From: Mangrovicoccus ximenensis
GTDB lineage: Bacteria > Pseudomonadota > Alphaproteobacteria > Rhodobacterales > Rhodobacteraceae
DNA length: 44,508 nucleotides
Direction: 5' to 3'
Assembly (NCBI RefSeq): GCF_003056725.1
Contig: NZ_QBKZ01000015.1
Location: forward strand, 110,251 to 154,758
Made by a program: the position numbers and the translations under genes. Within the stretch, counting starts at the first letter, position 1; each line of letters opens with the position of its first letter. Positions 26,888-42,646 of the stretch are shown piece after piece. The notes under the pieces were generated by a model, which was not told where the DNA came from, made no database searches, and saw only the letters and a program-made list of their open reading frames with translations.

Positions 26888-27916
26888 ATGAAGGTATCGG
26901 TCATCGGAATTGATCTCGGCAAGAACTCCTGCAGCTTGGCAGGAATGGATGAAACAGGGCGCCTGGTCTTTCGAAAGCGGGCAAGCCGTTCTGGTCTCGT
27001 CGAGACAGTTGGGAAGCATCCCGGCTGTATGGTCGCGATGGAGGCTTGTTGCGGGGCGCATCATCTCGGCCGGGTCTTCGCGGAGCTTGGGCACGAGGTG
27101 CGCCTGATGTCACCTGAATATGTCCAGCCCTACGTAAAAGCTCAGAAGAACGATGACCGTGATGCAGAGGCGATCGCTGAAGCTGCGACGCGTCCGACTA
27201 TGCGCTTCGTGCCGGTGAAGACACAGGCACAATCAGACCTCCAGTCCCTGCACCGAGCACGTGAGCGTCTCGTGGGAGATCGCACTGCCCTGATCAATCA
27301 CCTTCGAGCGCTGCTTCTCGAGCGCGGGGTGATCGTTGCAAAGGGGCGCGCCAAATTGGCCCGGGAGCTCAGCGATGTCCTATCAAACCCTGCTCCAGAG
27401 CTGAGCTCTCGCATCCTTCTCCTGATTGAGGACCTTGTAGACGACTGGAACCGCCTCGACGCGCGCATCGCGGCTTTTGACAAGGAAATCGTTGCGGTTG
27501 CCCGTGCCGACGAAGCGATGCGCCGTCTTACCTCGATCCCGGGCATCGGACCGATCAACGCGACAGCGCTGGTCGCCGCGATCGGTGATGCCAGTGCCTT
27601 CACCAAGGGGCGAGACTTGTCTGCCTGGCTTGGCCTGGTTCCGAAACAAGCAACAACCGGTGGCAAGCCGCGGTTACTTGGCATCACCAAACGTGGGAAC
27701 CGCTACCTGCGAAAGAACCTCGTCCACGGCGCGAGGGCAGTCCTGCCCAGGCTCGCCGCACAGGATACACGCATCGGGGACTGGTTGCGCGGGATGCTGG
27801 CCCGAAACCACAAGAACGTTGTCGTGGTGGCGCTGGCGAACAAACTCGCCCGGATCTGTTGGGCGGTACTTACTGGACAGCAGGCTTTTACGCACGAGGC
27901 CAAGCCTGCACACTGA
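26888..27916 (+). CDS. IS110-family transposase
   Basis: A 342-residue DEDD transposase with a RuvC-like N-terminal domain. The acidic residues are Asp9 (GIDLGK), Glu52 (MEACC), and Asp89 and Asp92 (KNDDRDAEAI). A C-terminal Transposase_20 domain follows (LTSIPGIGPINATALVAAI, then TTGGKPRLLGITKRGNRYLR). IS110 enzymes act as RNA-guided recombinases with a guide transcribed from a noncoding end. In the C-terminal motif, the position of the serine often seen before TGGK is threonine, which needs checking before assuming activity. A GGAGAGGGAG ribosome site precedes the ATG. Codon use is less GC-biased than in the neighbours, as expected for acquired DNA. Confidence 0.93.
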   Translation: MKVSVIGIDLGKNSCSLAGMDETGRLVFRKRASRSGLVETVGKHPGCMVAMEACCGAHHLGRVFAELGHEVRLMSPEYVQPYVKAQKNDDRDAEAIAEAATRPTMRFVPVKTQAQSDLQSLHRARERLVGDRTALINHLRALLLERGVIVAKGRAKLARELSDVLSNPAPELSSRILLLIEDLVDDWNRLDARIAAFDKEIVAVARADEAMRRLTSIPGIGPINATALVAAIGDASAFTKGRDLSAWLGLVPKQATTGGKPRLLGITKRGNRYLRKNLVHGARAVLPRLAAQDTRIGDWLRGMLARNHKNVVVVALANKLARICWAVLTGQQAFTHEAKPAH

Positions 27917-28154
27917 GATGAGGCCGTCGTCCTCAGTGTATTGAAGGCGACTGTCCACGATGTCTGCGAAGAAAAGGACAGATGGCAAAACAGTCGAACG
28001 GCGGCGTGGAAACCTGAGCGTTGTCAACGGCCAACATGGCCGAGCCGATTACGAGGACCACATCGCGCGTATCTCCATCTTGGCAGGGAGTTCGCTCCGA
28101 GGCCGGATACGTTGACGCAGACTGTGAAACCTGAATGTCAAACCACTTGCAGAC
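27917..28154 (+). ncRNA. Predicted bridge/seek RNA region of the IS110 element
   Basis: The 238 bases between the transposase stop and the right inverted repeat have no open frame with a known product. They contain a five-base hairpin (CGGCC / GGCCG, 28028-28042). On one side lies GTCAACG (28023-28029), complementary to CGTTGAC at the right boundary (28168-28174). On the other lies GAGCCGATTA (28042-28051), identical to the left boundary (26813-26822). In IS110/IS1111 elements the guide RNA is known to match the target in just this top/bottom manner. The exact ends of the RNA are unknown. Confidence 0.45.
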
Positions 28155-28166
28155 AGGGTGGGCCAT
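28155..28166 (+). repeat. Right subterminal inverted repeat of the IS110 element
   Basis: AGGGTGGGCCAT is the exact reverse complement of the left repeat at 26827-26838. Confidence 0.75.
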
Positions 28167-28354
28167 ACGTTGACAGCCCGGAGCGCGGCGGGCAAAAAGA
28201 TTGACGTTGATTGTCTTCTGACGACGGCTGAGCGTGGAGACGTCCGGGACCGGCCAGTCCGGATCAGCGATCTCGAGGATGCTGGCGACCATTCCGGTCG
28301 TTTGACGAAGCGGCGGGCCGAAGAGCACCTTGATCATCAGGCAGAACTGGATCG

Positions 28355-28404
28355 CATTCGTCGGGCGGACAGTCCCCCGGACTGTCTGCTCATCCTCCTC
28401 ATTC
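28355..28404. repeat. 45-bp hairpin insertion flanked by a 5-bp repeat
   Basis: CATTC occurs at 28355-28359 and again at 28400-28404. Between them ACAGTCC and GGACTGT (28369-28385) form a perfect hairpin around CCC. The segment interrupts the IS5 transposase after LFSE and brings an in-frame stop. Confidence 0.5.
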
Positions 28405-28497
28405 AGAGAACAAGGGCGGACGTCCCGTCTTGTCCGCCTTCGGCGCGAGCCAAGTCATGTCCTTGTCCAGCCAGACCAAGAGCGAGCCGCGCCGTTT

Positions 28498-28547
28498 CAG
28501 TGCGTTCGCCGTTGCGCTCGGACCGATGGCGCGGCAACGGCTCACTG
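28498..28547. repeat. 50-bp hairpin insertion in the IS5 transposase
   Basis: GCCGTTGC (28508-28515) and GCAACGGC (28534-28541) form a perfect 8-base stem, with CAGTG (28498-28502) and CACTG (28543-28547) pairing outside it. The segment separates NWKSY from LKRRGS in the transposase and shifts the frame. Confidence 0.5.
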
Positions 28548-28664
28548 TAGGATTTCCAGTTGGTGGGGCGGTACCGGGCAGGTTCAGGCTTCGTCATGCG
28601 AGGCCATTAACTTACCGGATTCAAGAGATGAATCCCCTAGGCCAATGACTTCTGCAACAATGCC

Positions 28665-29096
28665 GCTCAACCCGGACAGGCCCGACGAGATGCCGAGAGG
28701 CCATAGGGCCGCCGACGCGCTCCCGGGGGAAGCAGTCGGCGGCCCCATGGCCGGACCGGGAGAGTGCGCAGCCTGAAACTAGACACAGGTGACAACAACC
28801 TTGAAAAACACCGTGACGGCCATCGCGGCAATTGCTTGAGCGAAGGCCGTTGCGGCTTTCGGCTGCAAGGGCGTTGCATGGAACGCGCGCGGTGCTGGCC
28901 GAAGCCCTGGCCGGAAAGCCGCGCAACGGCCGGTTACCTGAATACGGGGAAGGGGCGGAGCGGCTGTCTGCGGGTCCGGCTCCCTCACGCCGGAACCAAG
29001 GGAAGTCCCGGGCCGGAACCCTTGGGGCAAGCGGACCCGGCTGCTGCTGCCGGTGCCCGGAGGGGGAAGTGGGCGGCCGGAAAATCCGCATGGCCC
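28665..29096. other. Intergenic region without a recognisable gene
   Basis: About 430 bases lie between the IS5 end and the rpoC terminator. Short open frames occur on both strands but none has a recognisable domain or a convincing ribosome site. Several short GC-rich inverted repeats are present. Confidence 0.5.
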
Positions 29097-29125
29097 AAAA
29101 GAAAACCCCCCGCCGAAGCGGGGGG
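29097..29125 (-). terminator. Rho-independent terminator of the rpoBC operon
   Basis: On the minus strand CCCCCCGC (29118-29125 side) pairs with GCGGGGGG around a TTCG tetraloop and is followed by TTTTCTTTT (29097-29105). It lies 20 bases after the rpoC stop. Confidence 0.92.
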
Positions 29126-29144
29126 CTGTGGTTCTCGGAGCGCG

Positions 29145-33428
<4,284 letters not shown>

Positions 33429-33462
33429 TGGGCTATCCTTGAAATTGCGCGGAAAATGGAGC

Positions 33463-33482
33463 GGCGGGCCCGGAGGCCCGCC
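33463..33482 (-). promoter_or_regulatory. Hairpin in the rpoB-rpoC gap
   Basis: GGCGGGCC and GGCCCGCC form a perfect 8-base stem with a four-base loop, 15 bases after the rpoB stop. On the minus strand it is followed by GCTCCATTTTCC, a weak T-run. It could slow or partly end transcription, or serve as a processing site. Confidence 0.45.
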
Positions 33483-33497
33483 CGGGGGGAAACCCGG

Positions 33498-37633
<4,136 letters not shown>

Positions 37634-37765
37634 GCGCGTCGTCACCTTTCGTGTTTCGCCAACGCGCAGGCCGGTGGGGTGGCCGGCCGCACGCCGATGA
37701 AATCAGGGGGATCGGTCCATTCCTGGCTCCCGTCCCAAAGGGAGCCGCTCGACCGGTCCGCACCC

Positions 37766-37798
37766 TGGAGAGGGGCAGGGCAGGTGTGCCCCTCTCCA
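37766..37798 (-). promoter_or_regulatory. Strong hairpin in the rplL-rpoB gap
   Basis: TGGAGAGGGGCA and TGCCCCTCTCCA form a perfect 12-base stem with a nine-base loop in the 246-base gap between rplL and rpoB. There is no T-run. In E. coli this gap holds a partial attenuator and an RNase III site that set the ribosomal protein to polymerase ratio. A like role is inferred here. Confidence 0.55.
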
Positions 37799-37879
37799 AG
37801 ACGCGGATAGCTGGACCCGGAAAAATCCGGATCCAGCCACCGAATAGTGCAATCAGGTACGCGACATCCGCGTACGAGA

Positions 37880-38260
37880 TTACTTGAGCTCGATCACGGC
37901 GCCGACTGCTTCCAGCTTCGCCTTGATGTCTTCTGCTTCGGCTTTGTCGACGCCTTCTTTGACGGGCTTGCCGCCGGCTTCGACCAGCTCTTTCGCTTCT
38001 TTCAGGCCCAGGCCGGTGATGCCGCGGACTTCTTTGATGACCTTGATTTTCTCGGCGCCTGCTTCTTTCAGGATCACGTCGAATTCGGTCTGCTCTTCGG
38101 CAGCTGCTGCGCCGGCGTCGCCTGCCGGGCCTGCAACCATCACGGCGCCGCCAGCTGCGGGCTCGATGCCGTACTCATCCTTCAGGATGGTTTTCAGTTC
38201 TTGTGCTTCGAGCAGGGTCAGGTTGACGATTTGCTCGGCGAGTGCTTTCAGATCAGCCAT
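37880..38260 (-). CDS. rplL: Ribosomal protein bL12 (L7/L12)
   Basis: The 126-residue product has the N-terminal dimer domain ([20 protein letters not shown]), an alanine-rich flexible hinge (about residues 38-56) and the globular C-terminal domain that recruits translation factors ([20 protein letters not shown], then [12 protein letters not shown]). It forms the stalk of the large ribosomal subunit with L10. It follows rplJ by 66 bases. Full length and intact. Confidence 0.97.
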   Translation of the reverse strand: MADLKALAEQIVNLTLLEAQELKTILKDEYGIEPAAGGAVMVAGPAGDAGAAAAEEQTEFDVILKEAGAEKIKVIKEVRGITGLGLKEAKELVEAGGKPVKEGVDKAEAEDIKAKLEAVGAVIELK

Positions 38261-38326
38261 TTCTCTGGTTCCGTATATCTAGATGTGTTCCAACGCGAAG
38301 TGTTCGTACTCCACGCGGTTCCCACG

Positions 38327-38845
38327 TCACGCGGCCTCGCCGCGCTCCTCGATTGTCGAAAGGATGCTTGCGATGTTGCTTGCGGGCGCGCCAATGGCAC
38401 CGGCGATGTTCGAAGCAGGTGCACCGATGCAGCCGACGATGGAAGCGATGAGCTCCTCGCGCGACGGCATCTGGGACACGGTCTTCACACCGTTCCGGTC
38501 CAGCACCGTGTCGCCCATTGCACCGCCAAGGATCTGGAACTTGTCGTTCCCCTTGGCGTAATCCTCGGCGGCCTTGGCGGCAGCCACAGGATCCTCGGAA
38601 TAGGACAGCACGGTCATGCCCGTCAGGAGGTCACCCATGGCTTCCGCCGGGTGGCCCTGCAGGGCGATCTTGGCGAGCCTGTTCTTGGCAACACGCACGG
38701 ACCCGCCGGCTTCGCGCATGCGCGACCGGAGATCCTGCATCTCGGCAACCGTGAGACCCGCGTAGTGTGCAACCACCACGACGCCAGAGCTTGCGAAGAT
38801 CTGGCCGAGTTCCTCGACCACTTTCTCTTTCTGGGCTCTATCCAC
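38327..38845 (-). CDS. rplJ: Ribosomal protein uL10
   Basis: A 172-residue L10. The N-terminal RNA-binding domain reads [20 protein letters not shown], then [15 protein letters not shown] and [16 protein letters not shown]. The C-terminal helix that binds L12 dimers contains a duplicated [20 protein letters not shown]. The start is a GTG (38845) with GGAG upstream; the initiating residue is read as methionine. L10-L12 represses its own translation by binding the mRNA leader in other bacteria. Confidence 0.96.
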   Translation of the reverse strand: MDRAQKEKVVEELGQIFASSGVVVVAHYAGLTVAEMQDLRSRMREAGGSVRVAKNRLAKIALQGHPAEAMGDLLTGMTVLSYSEDPVAAAKAAEDYAKGNDKFQILGGAMGDTVLDRNGVKTVSQMPSREELIASIVGCIGAPASNIAGAIGAPASNIASILSTIEERGEAA

Positions 38846-39201
38846 AGTTTTGCTCCAAGTTTGAGGAGTCGCCCCCTCGGCTCATGTCTGCCGGGCACAG
38901 GGCCCGACGTTCGGGTCCGCTGATGGTCCCGAGGCCAGATCGCCAGAGAACAGGAAATTCCTGGTCCCAGAGAAACGTCTCGATCCCCATCTCGGGAAGG
39001 ACATTAAGCGCCTTCGGTCAGCCCCTGGCGGCTTCCCTCGACGCACCCTCCGTCTCGGACAGACTGTGAGAATCGACAAATGCCGATTCCCGCAGGAGGC
39101 TGTCCATTAGCGGTCTTTGGCGCCGGAGGGAAGGGGGCAGTTGCGAATTGACGCAGATTGTCCGGAATTCCGCTGCTGCGGGACCTTTCGGGAAACGCAG
39201 A
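38846..39201 (-). promoter_or_regulatory. rplJ 5' leader region (promoter and L10 leader expected)
   Basis: The 356 bases between the rplA terminator and the rplJ start hold no gene. In bacteria this stretch carries the rplJL-rpoBC promoter and the L10-binding leader. I could not pick a convincing -35/-10 pair or define the leader fold by eye, so this entry marks the expected location only. Confidence 0.4.
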
Positions 39202-39227
39202 AGGGCAGCACCGGCCGGTGCTGCCCT
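39202..39227 (-). terminator. Terminator hairpin after rplA
   Basis: AGGGCAGCACCGG and CCGGTGCTGCCCT form a perfect 26-base palindrome 24 bases past the rplA stop. On the minus strand it is followed by a T-containing stretch (TTCTGCGTTT). This separates the rplKA unit from rplJL-rpoBC. Confidence 0.75.
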
Positions 39228-39250
39228 CCGTGATCAGATGCAGTGCCGGA

Positions 39251-39961
39251 TCAGACGGCGGCTGCTGCCGTTGCCGCGTCTTCGACGGCAACCGACACGC
39301 CCGGGCCCATGGTGGAGCTGAGCGAGATCTTCTTCAGGTAGGCACCTTTCGCGCCGGCCGGCTTGGCGCGCGACACGGCCTCGACGAAGGCGCGGACGTT
39401 TTCAGCCAGCTTGGCGTCGTCGAAGGAGCACTTGCCGATGCCTGCGTGGATGACGCCGGCTTTTTCGACCTTGAACTGGACTTCGCCGCCCTTGGCGTTC
39501 GCCACGGCCTGCGCGACATCCATGGTCACGGTGCCGACCTTGGGGTTCGGCATCAGGTTGCGCGGGCCGAGGATCTTGCCCAGGCGGCCGACGATCGGCA
39601 TCATGTCCGGGGTCGCGATGCAGCGGTCGAACTCGATGGTGCCGGACTGGATGGTTTCCATCAGGTCCTCTGCGCCGACGATGTCCGCGCCTGCAGCCGC
39701 AGCTTCGTCAGCCTTGGCGCCGCGTGCGAAGACAGCGACGCGCACGGTCTTGCCGGTGCCGTTCGGCAGGGTGACCACGCCGCGGACCATCTGGTCTGCG
39801 TGGCGCGGGTCGACGCCGAGGTTCATCGCGATCTCGAGGGTCTCGTCGAATTTCGCGGAGGCCGAACCCTTGACCAGGGCGACAGCTTCCTCGACCGAGA
39901 GGTTTTCCTTGCCGACGAAGGCTTCGCGGGCGGCTTTGGTACGCTTACCGAGCTTTGCCAT
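39251..39961 (-). CDS. rplA: Ribosomal protein uL1
   Basis: The 236-residue product begins [20 protein letters not shown] and contains the L1 signature region [20 protein letters not shown], then [11 protein letters not shown]1 forms the mobile L1 stalk near the ribosomal E site and represses its own mRNA in other bacteria. It starts three bases after the rplK stop, so translation is coupled. The alanine-rich tail is slightly longer than usual. Confidence 0.97.
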   Translation of the reverse strand: MAKLGKRTKAAREAFVGKENLSVEEAVALVKGSASAKFDETLEIAMNLGVDPRHADQMVRGVVTLPNGTGKTVRVAVFARGAKADEAAAAGADIVGAEDLMETIQSGTIEFDRCIATPDMMPIVGRLGKILGPRNLMPNPKVGTVTMDVAQAVANAKGGEVQFKVEKAGVIHAGIGKCSFDDAKLAENVRAFVEAVSRAKPAGAKGAYLKKISLSSTMGPGVSVAVEDAATAAAAV

Positions 39962-39964
39962 GAC

Positions 39965-40417
39965 TTAGCCTTTCACCTCGATGCCCATGGTCCGCGCGGA
40001 ACCAAGGATGATCTTCATTGCGCCGTCGATGTCGTTCGCGCTGAGGTCCTTCATCTTGGCCTCGGCGATCTCGCGCACCTGTGCAACGGTGACGGTCGCG
40101 ATGGTTTCGCGGCCGGGCTTCTCGGCACCCTTCGGACGGTTGCGCTTGCCAACCGGCTTCAGGCCTGCAGCTTTCTTCAGGTAGTAAGACGCGGGCGGCG
40201 TCTTGATGTCCATCGTGAAGGACTTGTCCTGATAGTAGCTGATCACGGTCGGGCAGGGCGCACCCGGCTCCATGTCCTGCGTCTTGGCGTTGAACGCCTT
40301 GCAGAATTCCATGATGTTGATGCCGCGCTGACCCAGGGCCGGGCCGACGGGCGGGGACGGGTTCGCTTGGCCGGCTTTCACCTGAAGCTTCAGGGTGCCG
40401 ATCAGTTTCTTGGCCAT
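39965..40417 (-). CDS. rplK: Ribosomal protein uL11
   Basis: A 150-residue L11. The N-terminal domain carries [20 protein letters not shown], and the C-terminal RNA-binding domain ends with [20 protein letters not shown]. An insert of about 8 residues ([17 protein letters not shown]) lengthens the protein compared with E. coli (142); this is seen in related alphaproteobacteria. The ATG at 40417 is preferred over an upstream in-frame start because family proteins begin MAKK and GGAGAGG precedes it. L11 supports the GTPase-associated centre and stringent response. Confidence 0.95.
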   Translation of the reverse strand: MAKKLIGTLKLQVKAGQANPSPPVGPALGQRGINIMEFCKAFNAKTQDMEPGAPCPTVISYYQDKSFTMDIKTPPASYYLKKAAGLKPVGKRNRPKGAEKPGRETIATVTVAQVREIAEAKMKDLSANDIDGAMKIILGSARTMGIEVKG

Positions 40418-40439
40418 GAGGCCTCTCCTTCTGACAAGC

Positions 40440-40521
40440 GGCGGATCGCTCCGCCTCCAACGGCTGTCCGGCGCGCCGGCAGCCACTCGTTGCCGTGGTC
40501 AGGGTCCCGGACGCGTCCGGG
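40440..40521 (-). promoter_or_regulatory. Hairpins in the nusG-rplK gap, candidate L1-type leader
   Basis: Two inverted repeats lie between nusG and rplK: CCCGGACG / CGTCCGGG (40506-40521), just after the nusG stop, and GGCGGA / TCCGCC around TCGC (40440-40455), just before rplK. Neither is followed by a T-run. In other bacteria L1 binds here to repress rplKA, and this is the expected site. Confidence 0.4.
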
Positions 40522-40542
40522 GCACCTCCCACGCCTTGCACG

Positions 40543-41076
40543 TCAGATCAGTTTCGTGACCTGCGTGTATTCCAGCTCGACCGGCGTTTCGCGGCCGAAG
40601 ATGGAGACCGTCACCTTCAGGCGCTGGTTCTCCTCGTCCACCTCGCCCACGAGGCCTTCGAAATCCTCGAACGGGCCGTCGGCGACCTTGACCTTCTCGC
40701 CCACCTCGAAATGGATGAGCGTGCGGGGCTGCTCGACCCCTTCCTCGACCCGGTTCAGGATCTGGTTCACTTCGGCATCGCGCATCGGCATCGGCTTGCC
40801 CTGCGGGCCGAGGAACCCGGTGACCCGGTTGATCGAGTTGATCAGGTGATAGCCCTGATCGGTCATTTCCATCCGCACGAGCACATAGCCCGGCATGAAG
40901 CGGCGCGGGACCGAGACCTTCTTGCCGCGGCGGATCTCGATCACTTCCTCTTCCGGGACGAGAACCTCTTCGATCTGGTCCTCAAGTCCCTTCTCGGCGA
41001 CTTCGTGGCGGATCTGTTCCGCGATCTTCTTCTCGAAATTCGAGAGGACGCTGACCGAGTACCACCGTTTCGCCAT
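40543..41076 (-). CDS. nusG: Transcription elongation/antitermination factor NusG
   Basis: The 177-residue product has the NGN domain (MAKRWYSVSVLSNFEKKIAE, then FMPGYVLVRMEM) that contacts RNA polymerase. A C-terminal KOW domain (EVGEKVKVADGPFEDFEGLV) contacts Rho or ribosomal protein S10. It follows secE by 156 bases in the conserved secE-nusG-rplKA order. Intact, with the usual length. Confidence 0.97.
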   Translation of the reverse strand: MAKRWYSVSVLSNFEKKIAEQIRHEVAEKGLEDQIEEVLVPEEEVIEIRRGKKVSVPRRFMPGYVLVRMEMTDQGYHLINSINRVTGFLGPQGKPMPMRDAEVNQILNRVEEGVEQPRTLIHFEVGEKVKVADGPFEDFEGLVGEVDEENQRLKVTVSIFGRETPVELEYTQVTKLI

Positions 41077-41232
41077 CTTGCCTTATCCTTGTCCCGCCCG
41101 CGGCGGCTCGTCCCGTTGTGGAACAGCAGAGCACGCCGCGAATCGCGGCACGCCACGTTTTGAGTGAGTGTGCGTGCTAGCCCCCGCCATGCAAAATGGC
41201 AAGAGCCGTTTTCCGGCCCCGCGGGGCCTCCG

Positions 41233-41433
41233 TCAGCTGCCGAAGGCGGTGAGGACGGATTGCAGTCCGAAGCGGATGATCATGTCGATCACCGAGAAGA
41301 AGGCCGCGAAGATGGCGGTCAGCACCAGCACCATGAGGCTGGTGATCACAACCTCGCGGCGGGTGGGCCAGGCGATCTTCGAAATCTCGCCGCGCACCTG
41401 CTGGATGAACTGAACGGGGTTGGTTGTCGCCAT
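41233..41433 (-). CDS. secE: Protein translocase subunit SecE
   Basis: A 66-residue single-pass protein. The amphipathic N-terminus reads FIQQVRGEISKIAWPTRREV, carrying the conserved KIxWPTR motif, and is followed by one membrane helix (ITSLMVLVLTAIFAAFFSVI). SecE clamps SecY in the inner-membrane translocon. The size is typical of alphaproteobacteria, which lack the extra N-terminal helices of E. coli SecE. Confidence 0.96.
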   Translation of the reverse strand: MATTNPVQFIQQVRGEISKIAWPTRREVVITSLMVLVLTAIFAAFFSVIDMIIRFGLQSVLTAFGS

Positions 41434-41484
41434 GTCCGGAACCTCTCTGAATCCACGGGCTGATACTGCCTGTGGACAGATTGT

Positions 41485-42327
41485 TCAAGTCCCGCGGCTC
41501 GGACCGTCCAGCAGGGTGACGCCCGGATGCCGCGCGAGGACCGCCAACTCGCGGGCGTGGCGGGCATCGGCGCGCAGCCGGGCGAGCGGGCCGAAGGGGC
41601 GGAAGCCCGGGCCGCGGAAGTCCGGACGCAGTCCTTCGGCGCGGTAGAGGTCGCGGATCTGCATGCCGTCCGGACTTTCGTTGAGGCGCCCCGACAGGTC
41701 GACCGGCGGATGGCCGGTTCCGAGGAGGGCGGCGAGGAGCTGCGCGCCGCAGGCGGGATAGTCCTCGTAGCGCCAGAGCGTGATTCCGGCGACGCGGGGC
41801 AGGGCGACGAGGGCGGCAACCAGCGGCTGCCAGCGCAGATCGGCCAGCCGGACCTGCCGGGAATAGGCTTTCCAGGGCAGGAACGGGTTCCGCATCACGT
41901 GGAACCGGTAGCAGGAGGCGTAGTAATCGGCCGGGTGGCGCAGGCAGAGGAAGAGTTGCACGTCCTTGAGGTCGAGCGCCCCGAGCAGCGCGCCGAGCCG
42001 GGCGGCGCCGCTGCGGTAGGGGCCGGGGCTGGGGCCGAGGAAATTGTCCTCCATGGTGCCGGGAATGTTTTCCTCGGAGATCACCAGGAGCGGGCAATCC
42101 TGTGCCAGCCGTCCGAGCCAGCGCCTTGCCCGGCCCGGGGCCGCGGTGCCGTCGATGGCCTCGAGAATCCCGGTCTTGCCCTTGCGGATCGGGGCGGGGG
42201 CAAGCCAGGCGGTGCCCGCGGCGCGCAGTTCCGGTTCGGCGCGGGTGATCGCGGCCTGCAGATGCGTGCTGGCGGTCTTGTGCAGTCCCAGATGGATATG
42301 GACGCGGCGCGGTCGCGTTTCCGGCAT
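41485..42327 (-). CDS. Sulfotransferase-like P-loop protein
   Basis: A 280-residue product starting MPETRPRRVHIHLGLHKTAS; the segment HLGLHKTASTHLQ is the 5'-phosphosulfate-binding loop of PAPS-dependent sulfotransferases. LCLRHPADYYASCYRF fits the 3'-phosphate-binding motif (arginine then serine). The rest is weakly conserved. Such proteins in Rhodobacteraceae are usually labelled hypothetical; sulfation of a polysaccharide or lipid is a possibility only. The ATG at 42327 is preferred over a TTG at 42342 because CGGAG precedes it. It lies between tRNA-Trp and secE, which are usually adjacent, and 51 bases from secE. Confidence 0.68.
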   Translation of the reverse strand: MPETRPRRVHIHLGLHKTASTHLQAAITRAEPELRAAGTAWLAPAPIRKGKTGILEAIDGTAAPGRARRWLGRLAQDCPLLVISEENIPGTMEDNFLGPSPGPYRSGAARLGALLGALDLKDVQLFLCLRHPADYYASCYRFHVMRNPFLPWKAYSRQVRLADLRWQPLVAALVALPRVAGITLWRYEDYPACGAQLLAALLGTGHPPVDLSGRLNESPDGMQIRDLYRAEGLRPDFRGPGFRPFGPLARLRADARHARELAVLARHPGVTLLDGPSRGT

Positions 42328-42403
42328 GGCGGTCTCCGGCAATGCGGAAGAGGCCTAGGCTAGAAGCCTTAAGGAAGTGTCTGCGCGTCTGTGTGGAGGA
42401 TGA

Positions 42404-42479
42404 TGGCAGGGGCAGCAGGGTTCGAACCCGCGACCTACGGTTTTGGAGACCGTCGCTCTACCAGCTGAGCTATACCCCT
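42404..42479 (-). tRNA. tRNA-Trp (anticodon CCA)
   Basis: The 76-base cloverleaf can be folded fully. The acceptor stem AGGGGTA pairs with TGCCCCT (one G-T pair). The D arm contains AGCTCAGCTGGTAGAGC. The anticodon stem ACGGT / ACCGT carries the loop CTCCAAA with CCA, and the T arm is CGGGTTCGAACCCTG. The 3' CCA is encoded (42404-42406). tRNA-Trp ahead of secE is standard in this group. Confidence 0.96.
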
Positions 42480-42536
42480 ATCCGGCAGGCCTGTGACCTG
42501 CGCACCGGCGGTGCATGAGCCCCGCCTGTGGTGGCC

Positions 42537-42566
42537 TTATCTGGTGCAGGCGGCGGGGGAGTGCAA
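42537..42566 (-). promoter_or_regulatory. Candidate tRNA-Trp promoter
   Basis: TTGCAC (42561-42566) and AGATAA (42537-42542) on the minus strand are 18 bases apart and about 58 bases upstream of the tRNA. The -10 box is weak. Confidence 0.35.
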
Positions 42567-42587
42567 GCGGATTCTTCCGGAAAACCG

Positions 42588-42637
42588 AAAAAATCCGCCC
42601 GCTTTCCGTGCGCCGCCGGGCGTCGGCCGCCCGGCGG
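42588..42637 (-). terminator. Terminator-like hairpin after ilvD
   Basis: CCGCCGGGCG and CGCCCGGCGG form a perfect 10-base stem with a five-base loop, 10 bases after the ilvD stop. A run of six T follows, but 19 bases further on (42588-42593), so this is not a textbook intrinsic terminator. Confidence 0.55.
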
Positions 42638-42646
42638 AAGTTCGGG

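Larger units (their letters stand above)
26820..28169 (+). mobile_element. IS110-family insertion sequence, IS1111 type
   Basis: A transposase of the DEDD type lies between 12-base subterminal inverted repeats at 26827-26838 and 28155-28166, giving an element of about 1.35 kb. IS1111-type members are marked by subterminal repeats, a short left and a long right noncoding end, and no target duplication, all of which fit. The outer limits given assume 7 bases outside the left repeat and 3 outside the right, as in characterised IS1111 members, and could be off by a few bases. Confidence 0.75.
28175..28597 (-). pseudogene. IS5-family transposase, broken N-terminal part
   Basis: The ATG at 28597 starts MTKPEPARYRPTNWKSY, the usual N-terminus of this transposase group. 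The expected sequence resumes only after an insertion and frameshift, in another frame, as LKRRGSLLVWLDKDMTWLAP and RPPLFSE. It stops, and resumes again as IQFCLMIKVLFGPPLRQTTG, then DWPVPDVSTLSRRQKTINVN. The frame ends at about 28175, at the IS110 boundary. The DDE catalytic part is gone. Each interruption coincides with a short hairpin insertion. The gene is dead. Confidence 0.85.
28170..28664 (-). mobile_element. Decayed IS5-family element, 5' part only
   Basis: The minus strand carries the first part of an IS5-family transposase and, upstream of it, sequence typical of an IS5-group end (TTGTTGCAGAAGTC, about 28646-28659). A 7-base inverted repeat (GGATTCA / TGAATCC, 28617-28635) also lies there. 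The other end and the catalytic part of the gene are absent; the IS110 element abuts the break. Confidence 0.6.

Noticed and set aside
27640..27700. Loss of the C-terminal serine nucleophile in the IS110 transposase
   Set aside because: The motif reads ATTGGK where many relatives have STGGK, but my recollection is that ATTGGK also occurs in other family members. Without an alignment this cannot be called inactivating.
28165..28174. Direct repeat ATACGTTGAC at 28107-28116 and 28165-28174 as an attachment-site duplication
   Set aside because: Both copies are at or inside the right end of the IS110 element and one is within the presumed guide RNA, so they are more likely part of its donor/target recognition. 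No integrase is present.
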